A stretch of 64,000 nucleotides of DNA from Anthracocystis setariae (taxonomy: Eukaryota > Basidiomycota > Ustilaginomycetes > Ustilaginales > Ustilaginaceae). The notes beneath the pieces were generated by a model. That model searched no databases. It was given only the letters and a program-made list of their open reading frames with translations, and had not been told where the DNA came from. The translations under genes were made by a program, and so were the position numbers. Where the stretch lies: assembly GCA_928724745.1 (NCBI GenBank), contig CAKMXJ010000015.1, forward strand, positions 186,001 to 250,000. Direction: 5' to 3'. This document shows positions 20,901-30,479 of the stretch, piece by piece (positions within the stretch are counted from its first letter, which is position 1; each line of letters opens with the position of its first letter).

Positions 20901-23900
20901 ATGCTGCCGTCGATACGCGCCGGTTTTGGTTCGCACGATGCTACGATCGTTGGGGTCAGCGCCATTCCCTCCCTGCCCGTGCCACTGCCGGCTATGGATC
21001 AGTACACCGTTGCTGCGGCCGTCAATGGTGTCACGGTCCTCATCATGCTCGGCGTTGTTCTGCTGGCGTCGCCAGTCAAGCCTCCGAACGGCTATGTTCG
21101 CGCCAACACCGCGTCCGACGATTCGGACACATCTTGGCTCAACCAAGAGCAAGACCAAGAGCTCAAGCGCGAGGTAGACGACTATGCGTTTCTGTACAGC
21201 AAGGCGGTGGGTACACCGATCGATCAGGCTGAATACGAGGCGAAAAAGCTGTTAGTCCACATCATCATCGCCGTCACCGCCGTCATCGGACTCGCGCTCG
21301 ATGCCACCGCCATCGTCCAAACCCTCACCTCCACCTCCAGTCGCGAATCCACTCTGCCCAACACGATCTATCTCCTCTTCACCTCGGTCGCACTTCGCAC
21401 GCTCACCGTGATCCTCGCCATGCTACCGCTCAACCTGAGCGAAAGCAGCAGACTCACAATGATCTCGTACCTCGGCCTGACATGGTTGCTCGCCGAGCTG
21501 CTCGTCTTCCTCGTCGATTACCGCGTCCGTCTACCGGGCTTGGGTGGCGAGGTGAATGTGATGCTTCATGCGGTTAATATCGTTAGTGCCGGGGTTGGAT
21601 TTGTGCTAGCGTTTGTCTCGCCGACTGGGCCGAGGATGCAGGTCGAAGCCAACGAAACGACCCAGCTGCGCCAGGTGGTTCGTAACGAACAAGGCGGTGG
21701 ATCCGTTCTGCAGACCGGTTGGGGATTCAACGCCTTGTCGGTGGTCAAACAGGCATACATCAAGAATCGCATCGACCAAGTCGACATCCCCGCGCTCGAC
21801 TACACTTACCGATCCGCCGTGCTCGGTGATGAAATGATCCGCCAATACCGTCGTGCTCTGCGCGACTCTCTTTCTCGCCACCCCATCGAAACCGGCCGTA
21901 GTCTCGGCGTGAAAGGTCGCGTGCTCTTCCTTGCGCTCATCCGATGCAACAGCCACATGCTCAAACCACAAGCATGGGTTCTGCTGATCACCACATTCTC
22001 ATTCTACCTCCCCAAACTAGGCCTCAGCTTCCTCCTCACCGGAATCGAACACTACCACTCCAACCTCAACCACCAACCTGATGCCCAAGATAGCATCGAG
22101 CGACGCGCAAGAGCAACGCTCATCTACTCGGCACTCTTCTACCTAACACTCATGTGGGAGAGTTGGATCGTTTACTATTACTTCCGCCCACTTGCAGTGT
22201 ACTTGAAATCGCGCGTTCAGGCTCAACTCACCACACTCCTCGCATGGAAGCGTTTACGTCAGAAGGAAGCCTCCTCGCCAAACACTCAAGACGCCTCATC
22301 CGGCGAAACCCACCACGACGACGATGACCATGATGGGCAGAACCTCCAAGGCGGTCCTGCTACGAGCTCGTCGCAGGTGATCAACCTGGTGACGACGGAT
22401 GTGCAACGGATCTTTGGCCGACTCGACATGTACGGGTTTGGTCTGATGGGTCCACTCGAGATCGTCGTCGGTGGCTATTCGGCTTACTGGTTGATGGGAA
22501 AAGGTGCCATCATCGGGCTGCTCGTCGCTGCCGCCTTGCAACCTGTGGCGATCGTCTTGGGTCGCGTCACGGAAAAGATCGACGATAAGCTCCAGAAGGC
22601 GCGCGATAAGCGTGTAGCGCTGCTGTCCGAGGCGATCCGAGCGATTCGCATGATCAAGTACGAAGCGTGGGAAGACGCCATCGCGCAGCGCATCATGGGA
22701 TATCGAAACGAGGAACTCAAACGTCAGACGCAGAGTTGGATCGTGTTCACCTTCTTCGGCGGCTTCTTTGCCTTGGTACCTATGCTCACCATCGTCGTAG
22801 CGTTCGGCTGGTATGTGTTGGTAGAGGGCAACACGTTGACGGCGTCCGTGGCGTTCCCAGCTGTGGCGACGCTGGTCGAATTGAGGTATGCGGTCAGTTT
22901 CCTGCCCGAGGTGTTTTTGAACATGATCCAAGGTTGGGTTAGCATGAAGCGTATTGCGGCGTATCTCGAGACCGACGAGGTGGAATCGTTCCAGGGCAGT
23001 TACAAGCCCGAAACTATGGCAGGGGCTAAGGACATCGTTGCGATCAACGCTGGCATCGGTAGGATCAGTTTGAAAGCCGCCGAAATCACTTGGCCCTCCA
23101 CCAGCGACACCACCACAACCCCCGCGCCTCGCTCCTCCTCTTGTCCTCCATCTGCAACACCGACAAGCGACCCCACCCTGTTCTCGCTCTCAGTACCCGA
23201 AGCCACGTTCTCCGTGGGACAAACCAACCTCGTCTGTGGCAAGATCGGATCGGGCAAAACGCTACTCTTGCTCTCGCTGCTCGGTGAAGCCAAATTGACC
23301 TCGGGATCCATCGAATGTCCTCGCTCGCACCCTGCTGCATCGACCTTGGCCGCCGCCGCCGCCGCTCGTTGCGCCTCGGCGAATCGTCGATGGTGGATCG
23401 ACCTCTCACTATCCTCCTACGCGCCACAACGACCTTTCCTCTTCAACGCCACCGTTCGCGAGAACATCGTGTTCGGACTGGACTACGACGCCGCTCGCTA
23501 CCGCGACGTCGTCTTTGCGTGCGGTCTGAAACCGGATCTCAAGATCTTCAAAGACGGCGATCGCACCGAGATCGGTGAAGGCGGCACCAATCTTTCGGGC
23601 GGACAGAAGGCGAGGATTTCGCTAGCAAGGGCGATCTACTCGCATGCGGGCACTGTGTTGATCGATGACTGCCTGAGTGCACTCGATAGTCATACGACCA
23701 AGCATATTTGCGAGAAACTGTTTGACGATGGGCGCGGCAAGGGCGGATTGTTGGAGGGGAGGACGGTGGTGTTGGTGACGCACCATGTGAGGTTGATGGC
23801 GTCAAGGTGTAGTAAGGTTTTGGTGCTGCAGGAAGGGAGGCAGGCGTTTTTTGGCGGGTCCGATCAGTTTGTTAATAGCGTCTTCTACCAGGGGTTGGAG

Positions 23901-26147
23901 AACGAGGAGGAAGAGGAGGAGCAGAGGCAGGTGGCCGAGGAAACGCCTAACTTTGGCTCGAACAATTCCACCGCTAACAACTCGGCGACCAACAGCGACC
24001 AAGACGAGGATCAGAACGAGGATACCACCGAGTTGAACGATCTGCTGGATGTGCCAGCGGTGGATAAGAACGCTTCGGCTTTCTCGACCAACACGGTGGT
24101 TCGGAGGAGGGCTTCGGTTTCGGGCTTCAGTCACATCTCCGGATTGGCCGATGGCGATGAGGATGTGCACAAGCAGATGAGCGATGAGAAGCGTGCTCAG
24201 GGGCGTGTTTCGTTCGCGGTGTACAGCGGCTACATCATGGCCGGGGGCGGCGTGATTCTGTGGGTGTTTCTGATCGCTTCGTTCTGCGGTAATGCGGGCT
24301 CGGACTTGGCAGCGAATTGGTGGTTGCGTCTATGGACGCAAGCGTCGTCATCGGATGCCAACGATGAGCATTCGACGCAATGGTGGTTCTACCGCTGGGT
24401 GGCTATCCAGTCGTTGCAAGTGGTGGCCATCACTTTGGGTCATGCACTCGTGTGTACTGCCTCGCTGCTTGCCGGTAGTCGTCTGTTCTCGCAACTGCTC
24501 AGGACGGTGCTTCGTGCGCCGCTTAGATTCCACGACTCGACACCTTCCGGTCGCCTGCTCAACCGGTTCGGAAAGGACATGCAGGCGATCGATACCGAGA
24601 TCGGTGACGAACTCGTCAATGCGGCCAAAGCCCTCCTCATGGCCGCCGCCTCGCTCGTCGCCACCTACCTCGGTGGAGGTCCGCTGATCCTCGTCGTCCT
24701 CGCCTTGATCTCGCCCGCCTTCTACATCCTCGTCACCACATTCACCGTGGCCGCTCGCGACCTGAAACGCCTCGACTCGAACGCCGCCTCGAAACGCATC
24801 ACCTGCTTCACCGACCTGATCACCGGCGTTGTCACCATCCGCGCGTTCGGCCAGAACGCAGCGTACTTTGCCACGCTCATGCAAAGACTCGACGAAAACA
24901 TCACGTACTACTACTGGCAGAACACGGTTCGGCAGTGGCAGAGCTTGCTGTTAAGCATGGCGAGCAGTGGATTTGTGATCTGCACCGTGTTGATCGTGAC
25001 CATGATGCCAGGCACTTCGGCGGCGCAGGCGGGATTTACGTTGACGTTTGTTCAGAGTTTGACGTCGATGCTTCAGTTTGGTTTGCGATCCATGTCGAAT
25101 GTCGAGCAGGGCTTGGTGGCGGTCGAGAGAGTGATGGAGTACTTTGACGTTGAAAGCGAGCCGCTGGATGCGCCACCTCGTTCGGCGGGAGACGAGATCA
25201 ACGTGTCCGCGCAGTGGCCCGCGCAGGGTGCGATCGAGATTAGGAATCTGCATTTGGCGTATGCGGAGAATCTGCCGGATGTGTTGGATGGGATCAATCT
25301 GTCGATCAGGCCCGGGGAGCGGGTGGGTATTGTGGGTTCGACGGGAAGTGGAAAGTCGACGTTGGTTTCGGCGTTGTTTAGATTCTTCGAGTATCGTAGT
25401 GGTCAGATCGAGATCGATGGCGTGGATATCGCCAGGGTGGGGTTGAAGACGTTGAGGAGTAGGATGAAGATCGTTCCGCAGGATCCATTGATTCTGTCAG
25501 GTACGCTTCGAAGTGCCGTGGATCCGCTCGAGCAGTACAGCGATGAAGCGATTACGCGCGTTCTCGTTCGTGTCGGTCTGCTCAAAGAAAAACCGGCAGT
25601 TGATTCGCCCACCAACGGCTATGGAACGTTCGACACCACTTGCTCGGCGCCTGTGTCCAAAGACGCAGGTAGCACTTCATCGTCCACGCTACTTTCGCGC
25701 TGTTCGCCCGAGATGACGAACGACGACTCGGGAACACTGTCATCTCTCGAATCGCGCATCGAGGAATCCGGATCGAACCTCTCGTCAGGACAAAAACAAC
25801 TGCTCTCACTCTCGCGCATCCTGCTCTCGGCTTCCTCAACCGACACGGTTAACAGCATCGTGGTTCTGGACGAGTCGACGTCATCGATCGATTATTCGAC
25901 CGATGCCAAGATCCAGACGCTGCTCGACTCGCATTTTACCGCCAATAACACCACCGTGCTCGCGATCGCGCACCGCTTACGTTCGATCATCGGCTTCGAT
26001 ACCGTCGTCGTGCTCAACCGCGGCAAGGTGGTGGAGAAGGGCAACCCGGTCGAGCTGCTCCAGATCGAACAGGGCTGGTTTAATAGGTTGGCAAAGAGTA
26101 CTGGCGAGGAAGAGTATGCTTCGTTGAGAAAGATGATCGGCTTGTAG
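20901..26147 (+). CDS. ABC transporter, ABCC (MRP-like) full-length type
   Basis: 1748 residues, intronless. An N-terminal TMD0-like region (several hydrophobic segments within residues 35-235) precedes TMD1, NBD1, TMD2 and NBD2. NBD1: Walker A GKIGSGKT near 779, signature LSGGQKARIS near 898, Walker B TVLIDDCLSALD, where Asp replaces the catalytic Glu, as is common in ABCC proteins. NBD2: Walker A GSTGSGKST near 1479, Q-loop VPQDPLILSG, signature LSSGQKQLLSLSR near 1626, Walker B IVVLDESTSSID with Glu. An extra Ser/Thr-rich segment of about 60 residues sits before the NBD2 signature. Relatives (Ycf1, Ybt1, Bpt1) move glutathione conjugates, bile acids or metals across vacuolar or plasma membranes; the substrate here is unknown. 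An alternative start at ATG 20994 (MDQYTVAAAV) removes 31 non-hydrophobic residues. Confidence 0.93.
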   Translation: MLPSIRAGFGSHDATIVGVSAIPSLPVPLPAMDQYTVAAAVNGVTVLIMLGVVLLASPVKPPNGYVRANTASDDSDTSWLNQEQDQELKREVDDYAFLYSKAVGTPIDQAEYEAKKLLVHIIIAVTAVIGLALDATAIVQTLTSTSSRESTLPNTIYLLFTSVALRTLTVILAMLPLNLSESSRLTMISYLGLTWLLAELLVFLVDYRVRLPGLGGEVNVMLHAVNIVSAGVGFVLAFVSPTGPRMQVEANETTQLRQVVRNEQGGGSVLQTGWGFNALSVVKQAYIKNRIDQVDIPALDYTYRSAVLGDEMIRQYRRALRDSLSRHPIETGRSLGVKGRVLFLALIRCNSHMLKPQAWVLLITTFSFYLPKLGLSFLLTGIEHYHSNLNHQPDAQDSIERRARATLIYSALFYLTLMWESWIVYYYFRPLAVYLKSRVQAQLTTLLAWKRLRQKEASSPNTQDASSGETHHDDDDHDGQNLQGGPATSSSQVINLVTTDVQRIFGRLDMYGFGLMGPLEIVVGGYSAYWLMGKGAIIGLLVAAALQPVAIVLGRVTEKIDDKLQKARDKRVALLSEAIRAIRMIKYEAWEDAIAQRIMGYRNEELKRQTQSWIVFTFFGGFFALVPMLTIVVAFGWYVLVEGNTLTASVAFPAVATLVELRYAVSFLPEVFLNMIQGWVSMKRIAAYLETDEVESFQGSYKPETMAGAKDIVAINAGIGRISLKAAEITWPSTSDTTTTPAPRSSSCPPSATPTSDPTLFSLSVPEATFSVGQTNLVCGKIGSGKTLLLLSLLGEAKLTSGSIECPRSHPAASTLAAAAAARCASANRRWWIDLSLSSYAPQRPFLFNATVRENIVFGLDYDAARYRDVVFACGLKPDLKIFKDGDRTEIGEGGTNLSGGQKARISLARAIYSHAGTVLIDDCLSALDSHTTKHICEKLFDDGRGKGGLLEGRTVVLVTHHVRLMASRCSKVLVLQEGRQAFFGGSDQFVNSVFYQGLENEEEEEEQRQVAEETPNFGSNNSTANNSATNSDQDEDQNEDTTELNDLLDVPAVDKNASAFSTNTVVRRRASVSGFSHISGLADGDEDVHKQMSDEKRAQGRVSFAVYSGYIMAGGGVILWVFLIASFCGNAGSDLAANWWLRLWTQASSSDANDEHSTQWWFYRWVAIQSLQVVAITLGHALVCTASLLAGSRLFSQLLRTVLRAPLRFHDSTPSGRLLNRFGKDMQAIDTEIGDELVNAAKALLMAAASLVATYLGGGPLILVVLALISPAFYILVTTFTVAARDLKRLDSNAASKRITCFTDLITGVVTIRAFGQNAAYFATLMQRLDENITYYYWQNTVRQWQSLLLSMASSGFVICTVLIVTMMPGTSAAQAGFTLTFVQSLTSMLQFGLRSMSNVEQGLVAVERVMEYFDVESEPLDAPPRSAGDEINVSAQWPAQGAIEIRNLHLAYAENLPDVLDGINLSIRPGERVGIVGSTGSGKSTLVSALFRFFEYRSGQIEIDGVDIARVGLKTLRSRMKIVPQDPLILSGTLRSAVDPLEQYSDEAITRVLVRVGLLKEKPAVDSPTNGYGTFDTTCSAPVSKDAGSTSSSTLLSRCSPEMTNDDSGTLSSLESRIEESGSNLSSGQKQLLSLSRILLSASSTDTVNSIVVLDESTSSIDYSTDAKIQTLLDSHFTANNTTVLAIAHRLRSIIGFDTVVVLNRGKVVEKGNPVELLQIEQGWFNRLAKSTGEEEYASLRKMIGL

Positions 26148-27107
26148 GTTAGGTTAGAGCAGAGCCGGTTCCGGTGTTGAAGGCATTGCAGGTTGTACTG
26201 TAGCTCTGTTTTCGTGAATTCAAAGGCAGATAGATGGTGTTGGATGCGTATTGACAAAGCGCCTCGTCGTGTCTGTGTTGGCAACAGGAACGCAGGCCGC
26301 TTTCCGCACGCATTTGGTTGAGTCTGGCCGACCTGAGCAAGTTCTTATGCCATGCACGGCCGCATCTTTGTCGGCGGCGTATACTGTACGTCGCATACTG
26401 TAGTTACACATAACGAGTGCCGGGAACTGGGAATGCAACGCCCCACATGTTTGGACGGCGATATCCGCAGGGAATGCTGACTGCTGGCGATGCGATGCGG
26501 TGCGGTGCGCGCGGTGACGGCGGAAATCATAACGATGAAAACAAGTCGCGAGTGTAGTCGCCACGCCACACCAAGCAAATCAGCGCGATGAGGAGCGAAT
26601 CTACAATGCCAACCCATCGTTTGGTACCAGCACAGTAGACCCACTGCTCACGCTCGGGGGGGGAATTTCATCTCACCTGAGGGGGGAGGGGGGTTTAGCG
26701 TGTGATGCGCCCATCCAGAGGGCCAAGGAACACTAATACTTGGATGGCCATGGGCATTCCGCGCCGGACGCCCCTCGTATCTCGACGCTTGCTCCATTCT
26801 TGTTCTGCAATCGAAATAGGCTAATAGACGGGCGTGTGGAAACCAAAAACCGCGGTTGCTCTGCATTGAGTAGCACGGACCGATCATGTCATACCCGGTG
26901 AAACCATCATCATCTCACCTGAAACTCGGCGAGCTTGGGCGCAGCCTTCCTGAACGAGTCTTGACACATCACTTCCGAGGAGGAACCAAGACCAAAATCA
27001 ACATTACGCAGAGTGTGCACTACAAAAAAAACAGAGACCGAAAGGGAAAATGGTATTCTAAGGGATACATTATGAGTTGATTGAACTGATTCTTTCTGGT
27101 TTTCTTT
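26148..27107. other. Intergenic region between the ABC and amino acid transporter 3' ends
   Basis: About 960 bp between convergent genes, with no supported frame. It has three TACTGTA copies (about 26194, 26382 and 26396) and a G-rich stretch at 26657-26695 with several runs of six or more G, which could form a quadruplex on the plus strand. Confidence 0.5.
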
Positions 27108-28997
27108 TTACACGGGAGCGGCGCAACCGAACGAGGTGGCTGCACCACCGGAAGCGAATTGGTCCTTGATGGCCTCACCGGAACCGTACATTCCCAAACC
27201 CGAGAGCGTGTACGATCCCAGCGTTGTGATCAAAAGAACGAGCTTGACCACCACACCAGGAATCGGCAAGCCAAACATCTCGTACTGACCGCCAAAGATT
27301 CCACGCCTCCATCGCGACATCTGCCTCCACGTGTCCTGCTTCTGACCAGCGTAGCCAGGAGTGTACGGAACGTCTCCCTCCATAGCATCGCGCTTGATGT
27401 AGAAGATCAGAGCAAGCATAAAGGGGAACGAGTACGAGAAGTTCATAATGGCGATCGCCGCAATCAAGCCCGAGATGGTCTGCACCTGCGGAATCGCCGA
27501 TCCAACCACAAACGCGATCGCCCAGAAAACGATGCTGAGCGCCGACCAAATCAGCCTACCCTTGGGCGTGTTGAGCGCGGGGCCCTTGAAGATGTTCTGC
27601 ACCGTGTTGACGTAGATGACCTTGAGACCCACGTTGCCGTAGAGCGCAGCGGCGATGGTGCCGGAAAGGATGGCAAGCATGTTGCAAACCGTCTGGAACG
27701 AGTACTTGGCAATGCCGTTGTACGACTGACCCAGCACGTACTGGCCCTGGTAGGCGTAGACGACGTTGGCGTAGATCAGGTAGACGGAGCAGATCAAAGC
27801 CTGCGCGCTAATCATACCCTTCCAAAAGTCCATGGGGCGGCGCATCTCGGCCATCAACTCGGGGAAAATCATGGCACCACCGTAGGCAAACACCATGTTC
27901 ATCAGACCGTTGACCTTGGCGGTGATGGGCAGGGAGACGGTGGCCGAGGTCATGACGGGCTGGTTGTTGTAAGGGTAGTCGCTTCCGTACGAGGCCTGGG
28001 CACCGGCAATGTAGGGGCCGTACTTGATGATGGCAGCCATCGAGACGACAACGATGACAATGTTCTGGTAAACGGCGGTCGAAGCAGCAAAACCGAGGCC
28101 ACGGAACGTCTGCACCTGGGCGAAGGCCATACCGATGAGGGCAAACAGGACGACGCAGACCGAAAAGCAAAGGTTGGCGTTGCCGGGGGCGCCGCTGATA
28201 ACCTGGCTGAGCGCCTGACCGTTGGTGAGGCAGAGAAGACCGACGTTGATGACAAGCTGGAGAAGCTGAAGGAAGTTGAAGGTGTGACGCATGGGGACAC
28301 CGACGACACGCTCTCCAAGGTCACCGTAGGTCTTGACAGGGTAGCGGGCCGAGTCGAGCTGCATAAAGAGCTTCCAGAGGAGGATACCACACCACCAAGC
28401 GCAGAAGCCCATGACGACGTACATAATGTTACCGGTCAAGTAGCCGTTCTGAGACATGGCGAAAGGGGCACCGTAAGGACCGAGAATGTCGGTGGTGATA
28501 AGGTAGAAGATACCGGTCCAAGTGGCGGTCTTGAGAGCACGGTGGGCCTGGCGCGAGTCCTTTTCCACGTCGCTGAGTCCTTCGAGCTGGTCAAAAGTGG
28601 AGGCATCAGTGTTGTTGACCATGGGCTTGACGGCGCCGGGCTGGGTGACGGCGGTGCCGTGCTCGCTGACGAGCTCGGACGAGCTGTGCTTCTCCTGGTT
28701 GACGTTGTTCTTGCCGTTGGCAATGTAGGCGGAGCCATCGGGAGCGTTGGCCTCTACCGAGACACCGGCAACACCGTAGAGCTTTTCCTGCTCACGCTGG
28801 ATCTGAGCGTAGAACATGTACTCCTCGAGCGACACACCGGGGCGAGCGGGGTCCTCGTAGAGGGCGGGCACGGGGTTTAAACCAGGGGCGCCCTGACCGG
28901 GGAGATCGGTTTGGTGAGTCTCCTCCTTGTTGGAGGTGTGGTGAGTCCTCTCGATCTCGACGCTCTTGGCGCGAGAGAACATCTCTTTGACACCCAT
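27108..28997 (-). CDS. Amino acid transporter, AAAP family (Mtr-like neutral/aromatic type)
   Basis: 629 residues from ATG 28997, intronless. The first 150 residues are hydrophilic and presumably cytosolic (VSLEEYMFYAQIQREQE is typical of fungal Mtr-like proteins). About eleven membrane segments follow, starting at TATWTGIFYLITTDILGPYG; LLQLVINVGLLCLTNGQALS, GGAMIFPELMAEMRRPMDFW and YGNVGLKVIYVNTVQ are recognisable Aa_trans-domain stretches. Neurospora Mtr imports neutral aliphatic and aromatic amino acids by proton symport at the plasma membrane; substrate range here is inferred. Codon use is strongly biased to C/G-ending codons, suggesting high expression, and this creates a long meaningless antisense frame. 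Confidence 0.92.
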   Translation of the reverse strand: MGVKEMFSRAKSVEIERTHHTSNKEETHQTDLPGQGAPGLNPVPALYEDPARPGVSLEEYMFYAQIQREQEKLYGVAGVSVEANAPDGSAYIANGKNNVNQEKHSSSELVSEHGTAVTQPGAVKPMVNNTDASTFDQLEGLSDVEKDSRQAHRALKTATWTGIFYLITTDILGPYGAPFAMSQNGYLTGNIMYVVMGFCAWWCGILLWKLFMQLDSARYPVKTYGDLGERVVGVPMRHTFNFLQLLQLVINVGLLCLTNGQALSQVISGAPGNANLCFSVCVVLFALIGMAFAQVQTFRGLGFAASTAVYQNIVIVVVSMAAIIKYGPYIAGAQASYGSDYPYNNQPVMTSATVSLPITAKVNGLMNMVFAYGGAMIFPELMAEMRRPMDFWKGMISAQALICSVYLIYANVVYAYQGQYVLGQSYNGIAKYSFQTVCNMLAILSGTIAAALYGNVGLKVIYVNTVQNIFKGPALNTPKGRLIWSALSIVFWAIAFVVGSAIPQVQTISGLIAAIAIMNFSYSFPFMLALIFYIKRDAMEGDVPYTPGYAGQKQDTWRQMSRWRRGIFGGQYEMFGLPIPGVVVKLVLLITTLGSYTLSGLGMYGSGEAIKDQFASGGAATSFGCAAPV

Positions 28998-29106
28998 GGT
29001 GGCTACAGACTGCGGGGAGGGGGATGGGGGGGAGGGGCGATTGTGGGTGTACGGAGGGTGAAGGTGGGGATGATAAGGGAGGACTAGGTTTTGGAAGCTA
29101 GCTAGG

Positions 29107-29113
29107 TTTTATA
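29107..29113 (-). promoter_or_regulatory. Candidate TATA box of the amino acid transporter gene
   Basis: On the minus strand TATAAAA lies 110 bp upstream of the transporter ATG, inside an otherwise G/C-rich leader, a good position for a yeast-like TATA box with a short 5' UTR. Confidence 0.5.
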
Positions 29114-29346
29114 TCGATGAAGCTGCGGAGAAGGCGGAACCCAATCAGAAGCAAAGTCTCGGCTGGCGAAGGCAAATAGGAAAAAGGGTTACGGGATGGG
29201 GCGGAGGCGGACAAGATGAGCTGCTGTTCGCACAAGGAACGAATGGAGGAGACCGTTTGAGTGAATGGCAAGATCAGGAGGAACAGCTGACCAGGACCAG
29301 AGAGCCGGTCGGCACAGGAACACAGACAGTAAAGGCGCTAGTGTGC

Positions 29347-29391
29347 AGATACAGATACAGATACAGATACAGACACAGATACCGATACCGA

Positions 29392-29424
<33 letters not shown>
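29347..29424. repeat. Compound hexanucleotide repeat (AGATAC)n / (AGGGAC)n
   Basis: About five AGATAC units, a degenerate middle part with ACCGATACCGAC, then five AGGGAC units. The shared AC ending of the two units suggests one repeat grew out of the other. Confidence 0.9.
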
Positions 29425-29510
29425 CGGCGGACTAGCTGCGGAAAGTGAATATCAACGTAACCAGAAGAAACATTATTATTTATTATGATTATTTTTAATT
29501 GGTCCCCATC

Positions 29511-29527
29511 TACAGTATTGTACTGTA
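29511..29527. other. Inverted pair TACAGTA-ttg-TACTGTA
   Basis: Exact 7-bp inverted repeat with a 3-nt spacer, same geometry as the sites at 3926-3942 and 30463-30479. It lies about 510 bp upstream of the amino acid transporter ATG. Confidence 0.6.
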
Positions 29528-30462
29528 TGTATTGGCCAGGCACATCCGCATCCATCAGCCACAGGGACAAGACACGCAGACGAGAGGCGGAGGACGGTGG
29601 AGGACGGGGAACGAAGGGGAGGCACAGAAGCAAGAGGGTCGAATCGCCACACGGTTGGCTGGGAGGGAAGCTCACGACCTGGCCAATCGTGAGACTCGCT
29701 TCTCTGTGTCGGTGGTCATTGGACGGATGTGGCTAGCCAAACAGGTTTTTTTTTTTTTCATTTTTTCATTTTTTCATTTTTTTTTTGGTCTTTCTGGGTC
29801 GAGGGTTGGCTTGCGGTCAACCCGACTGCGCGTGGGCGGTGGTGATGCGCTTGTCTGAGGTCATCTGTAGTTCCGGTCACCTGTACCGGTTCAGTAATGG
29901 CACTCTGGTAGTGTTCAAGTGTACGTTCGCTGCGTACACGGAGATAAAGCAGACTACAGTACAGGGAAGGGAAAAGGAGGTGTTGATCAACTCGACGTGG
30001 GCAAGAAACCAATTGAACGGCGGGCTACCCCAAGTAGTGTTTGTACTGTACTGTGGGCGGAATAGATTGGAGTCCAGAGTTGACTTTGTTCAAGGCGCAG
30101 TGACGATGGATCTCTGCCTGAGACAGCTTTTGCAATTAAAATATTGGTTGCCGTAGAACCAACCAAAACAATCTCAGTACAGTACTACTGTCGTGTACAC
30201 GATGTGCGCCACACATCGCTGCCCTTTTCCCCTTCCTTTTCCATCCTATTCCATTCCCTGGCAAAGATAAGCGGTAACTACAACCACCAGTTCAAGACCG
30301 ACAAGGCTTGTGTCGGTCCACTTTGGCAAGTCAGAAGTGCCGGATAGCTGGCCGTTGGTCTCGACAGCAAATGAGCGAGGGTGCAATGTGACAAGTTTCG
30401 GCGCGCGAAACCCAGAATGGACGGCAATTCGAAACCTTGGACGAATCATATCCAAGCTATGG

Positions 30463-30479
30463 TACAGTAAGGTACTGTA
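30463..30479. other. Inverted pair TACAGTA-agg-TACTGTA
   Basis: Exact 7-bp inverted repeat with a 3-nt spacer, third example of this geometry in the window, in the same upstream region of the amino acid transporter gene. Confidence 0.6.

Noticed and set aside
27159..28880. Long plus-strand frame (573 codons) opposite the amino acid transporter
   Set aside because: It is an antisense shadow of a gene with strong C/G-ending codon bias; the translation is a monotonous Val/Gly/Asp/Arg mix with no domain, while the minus strand encodes a clear transporter.
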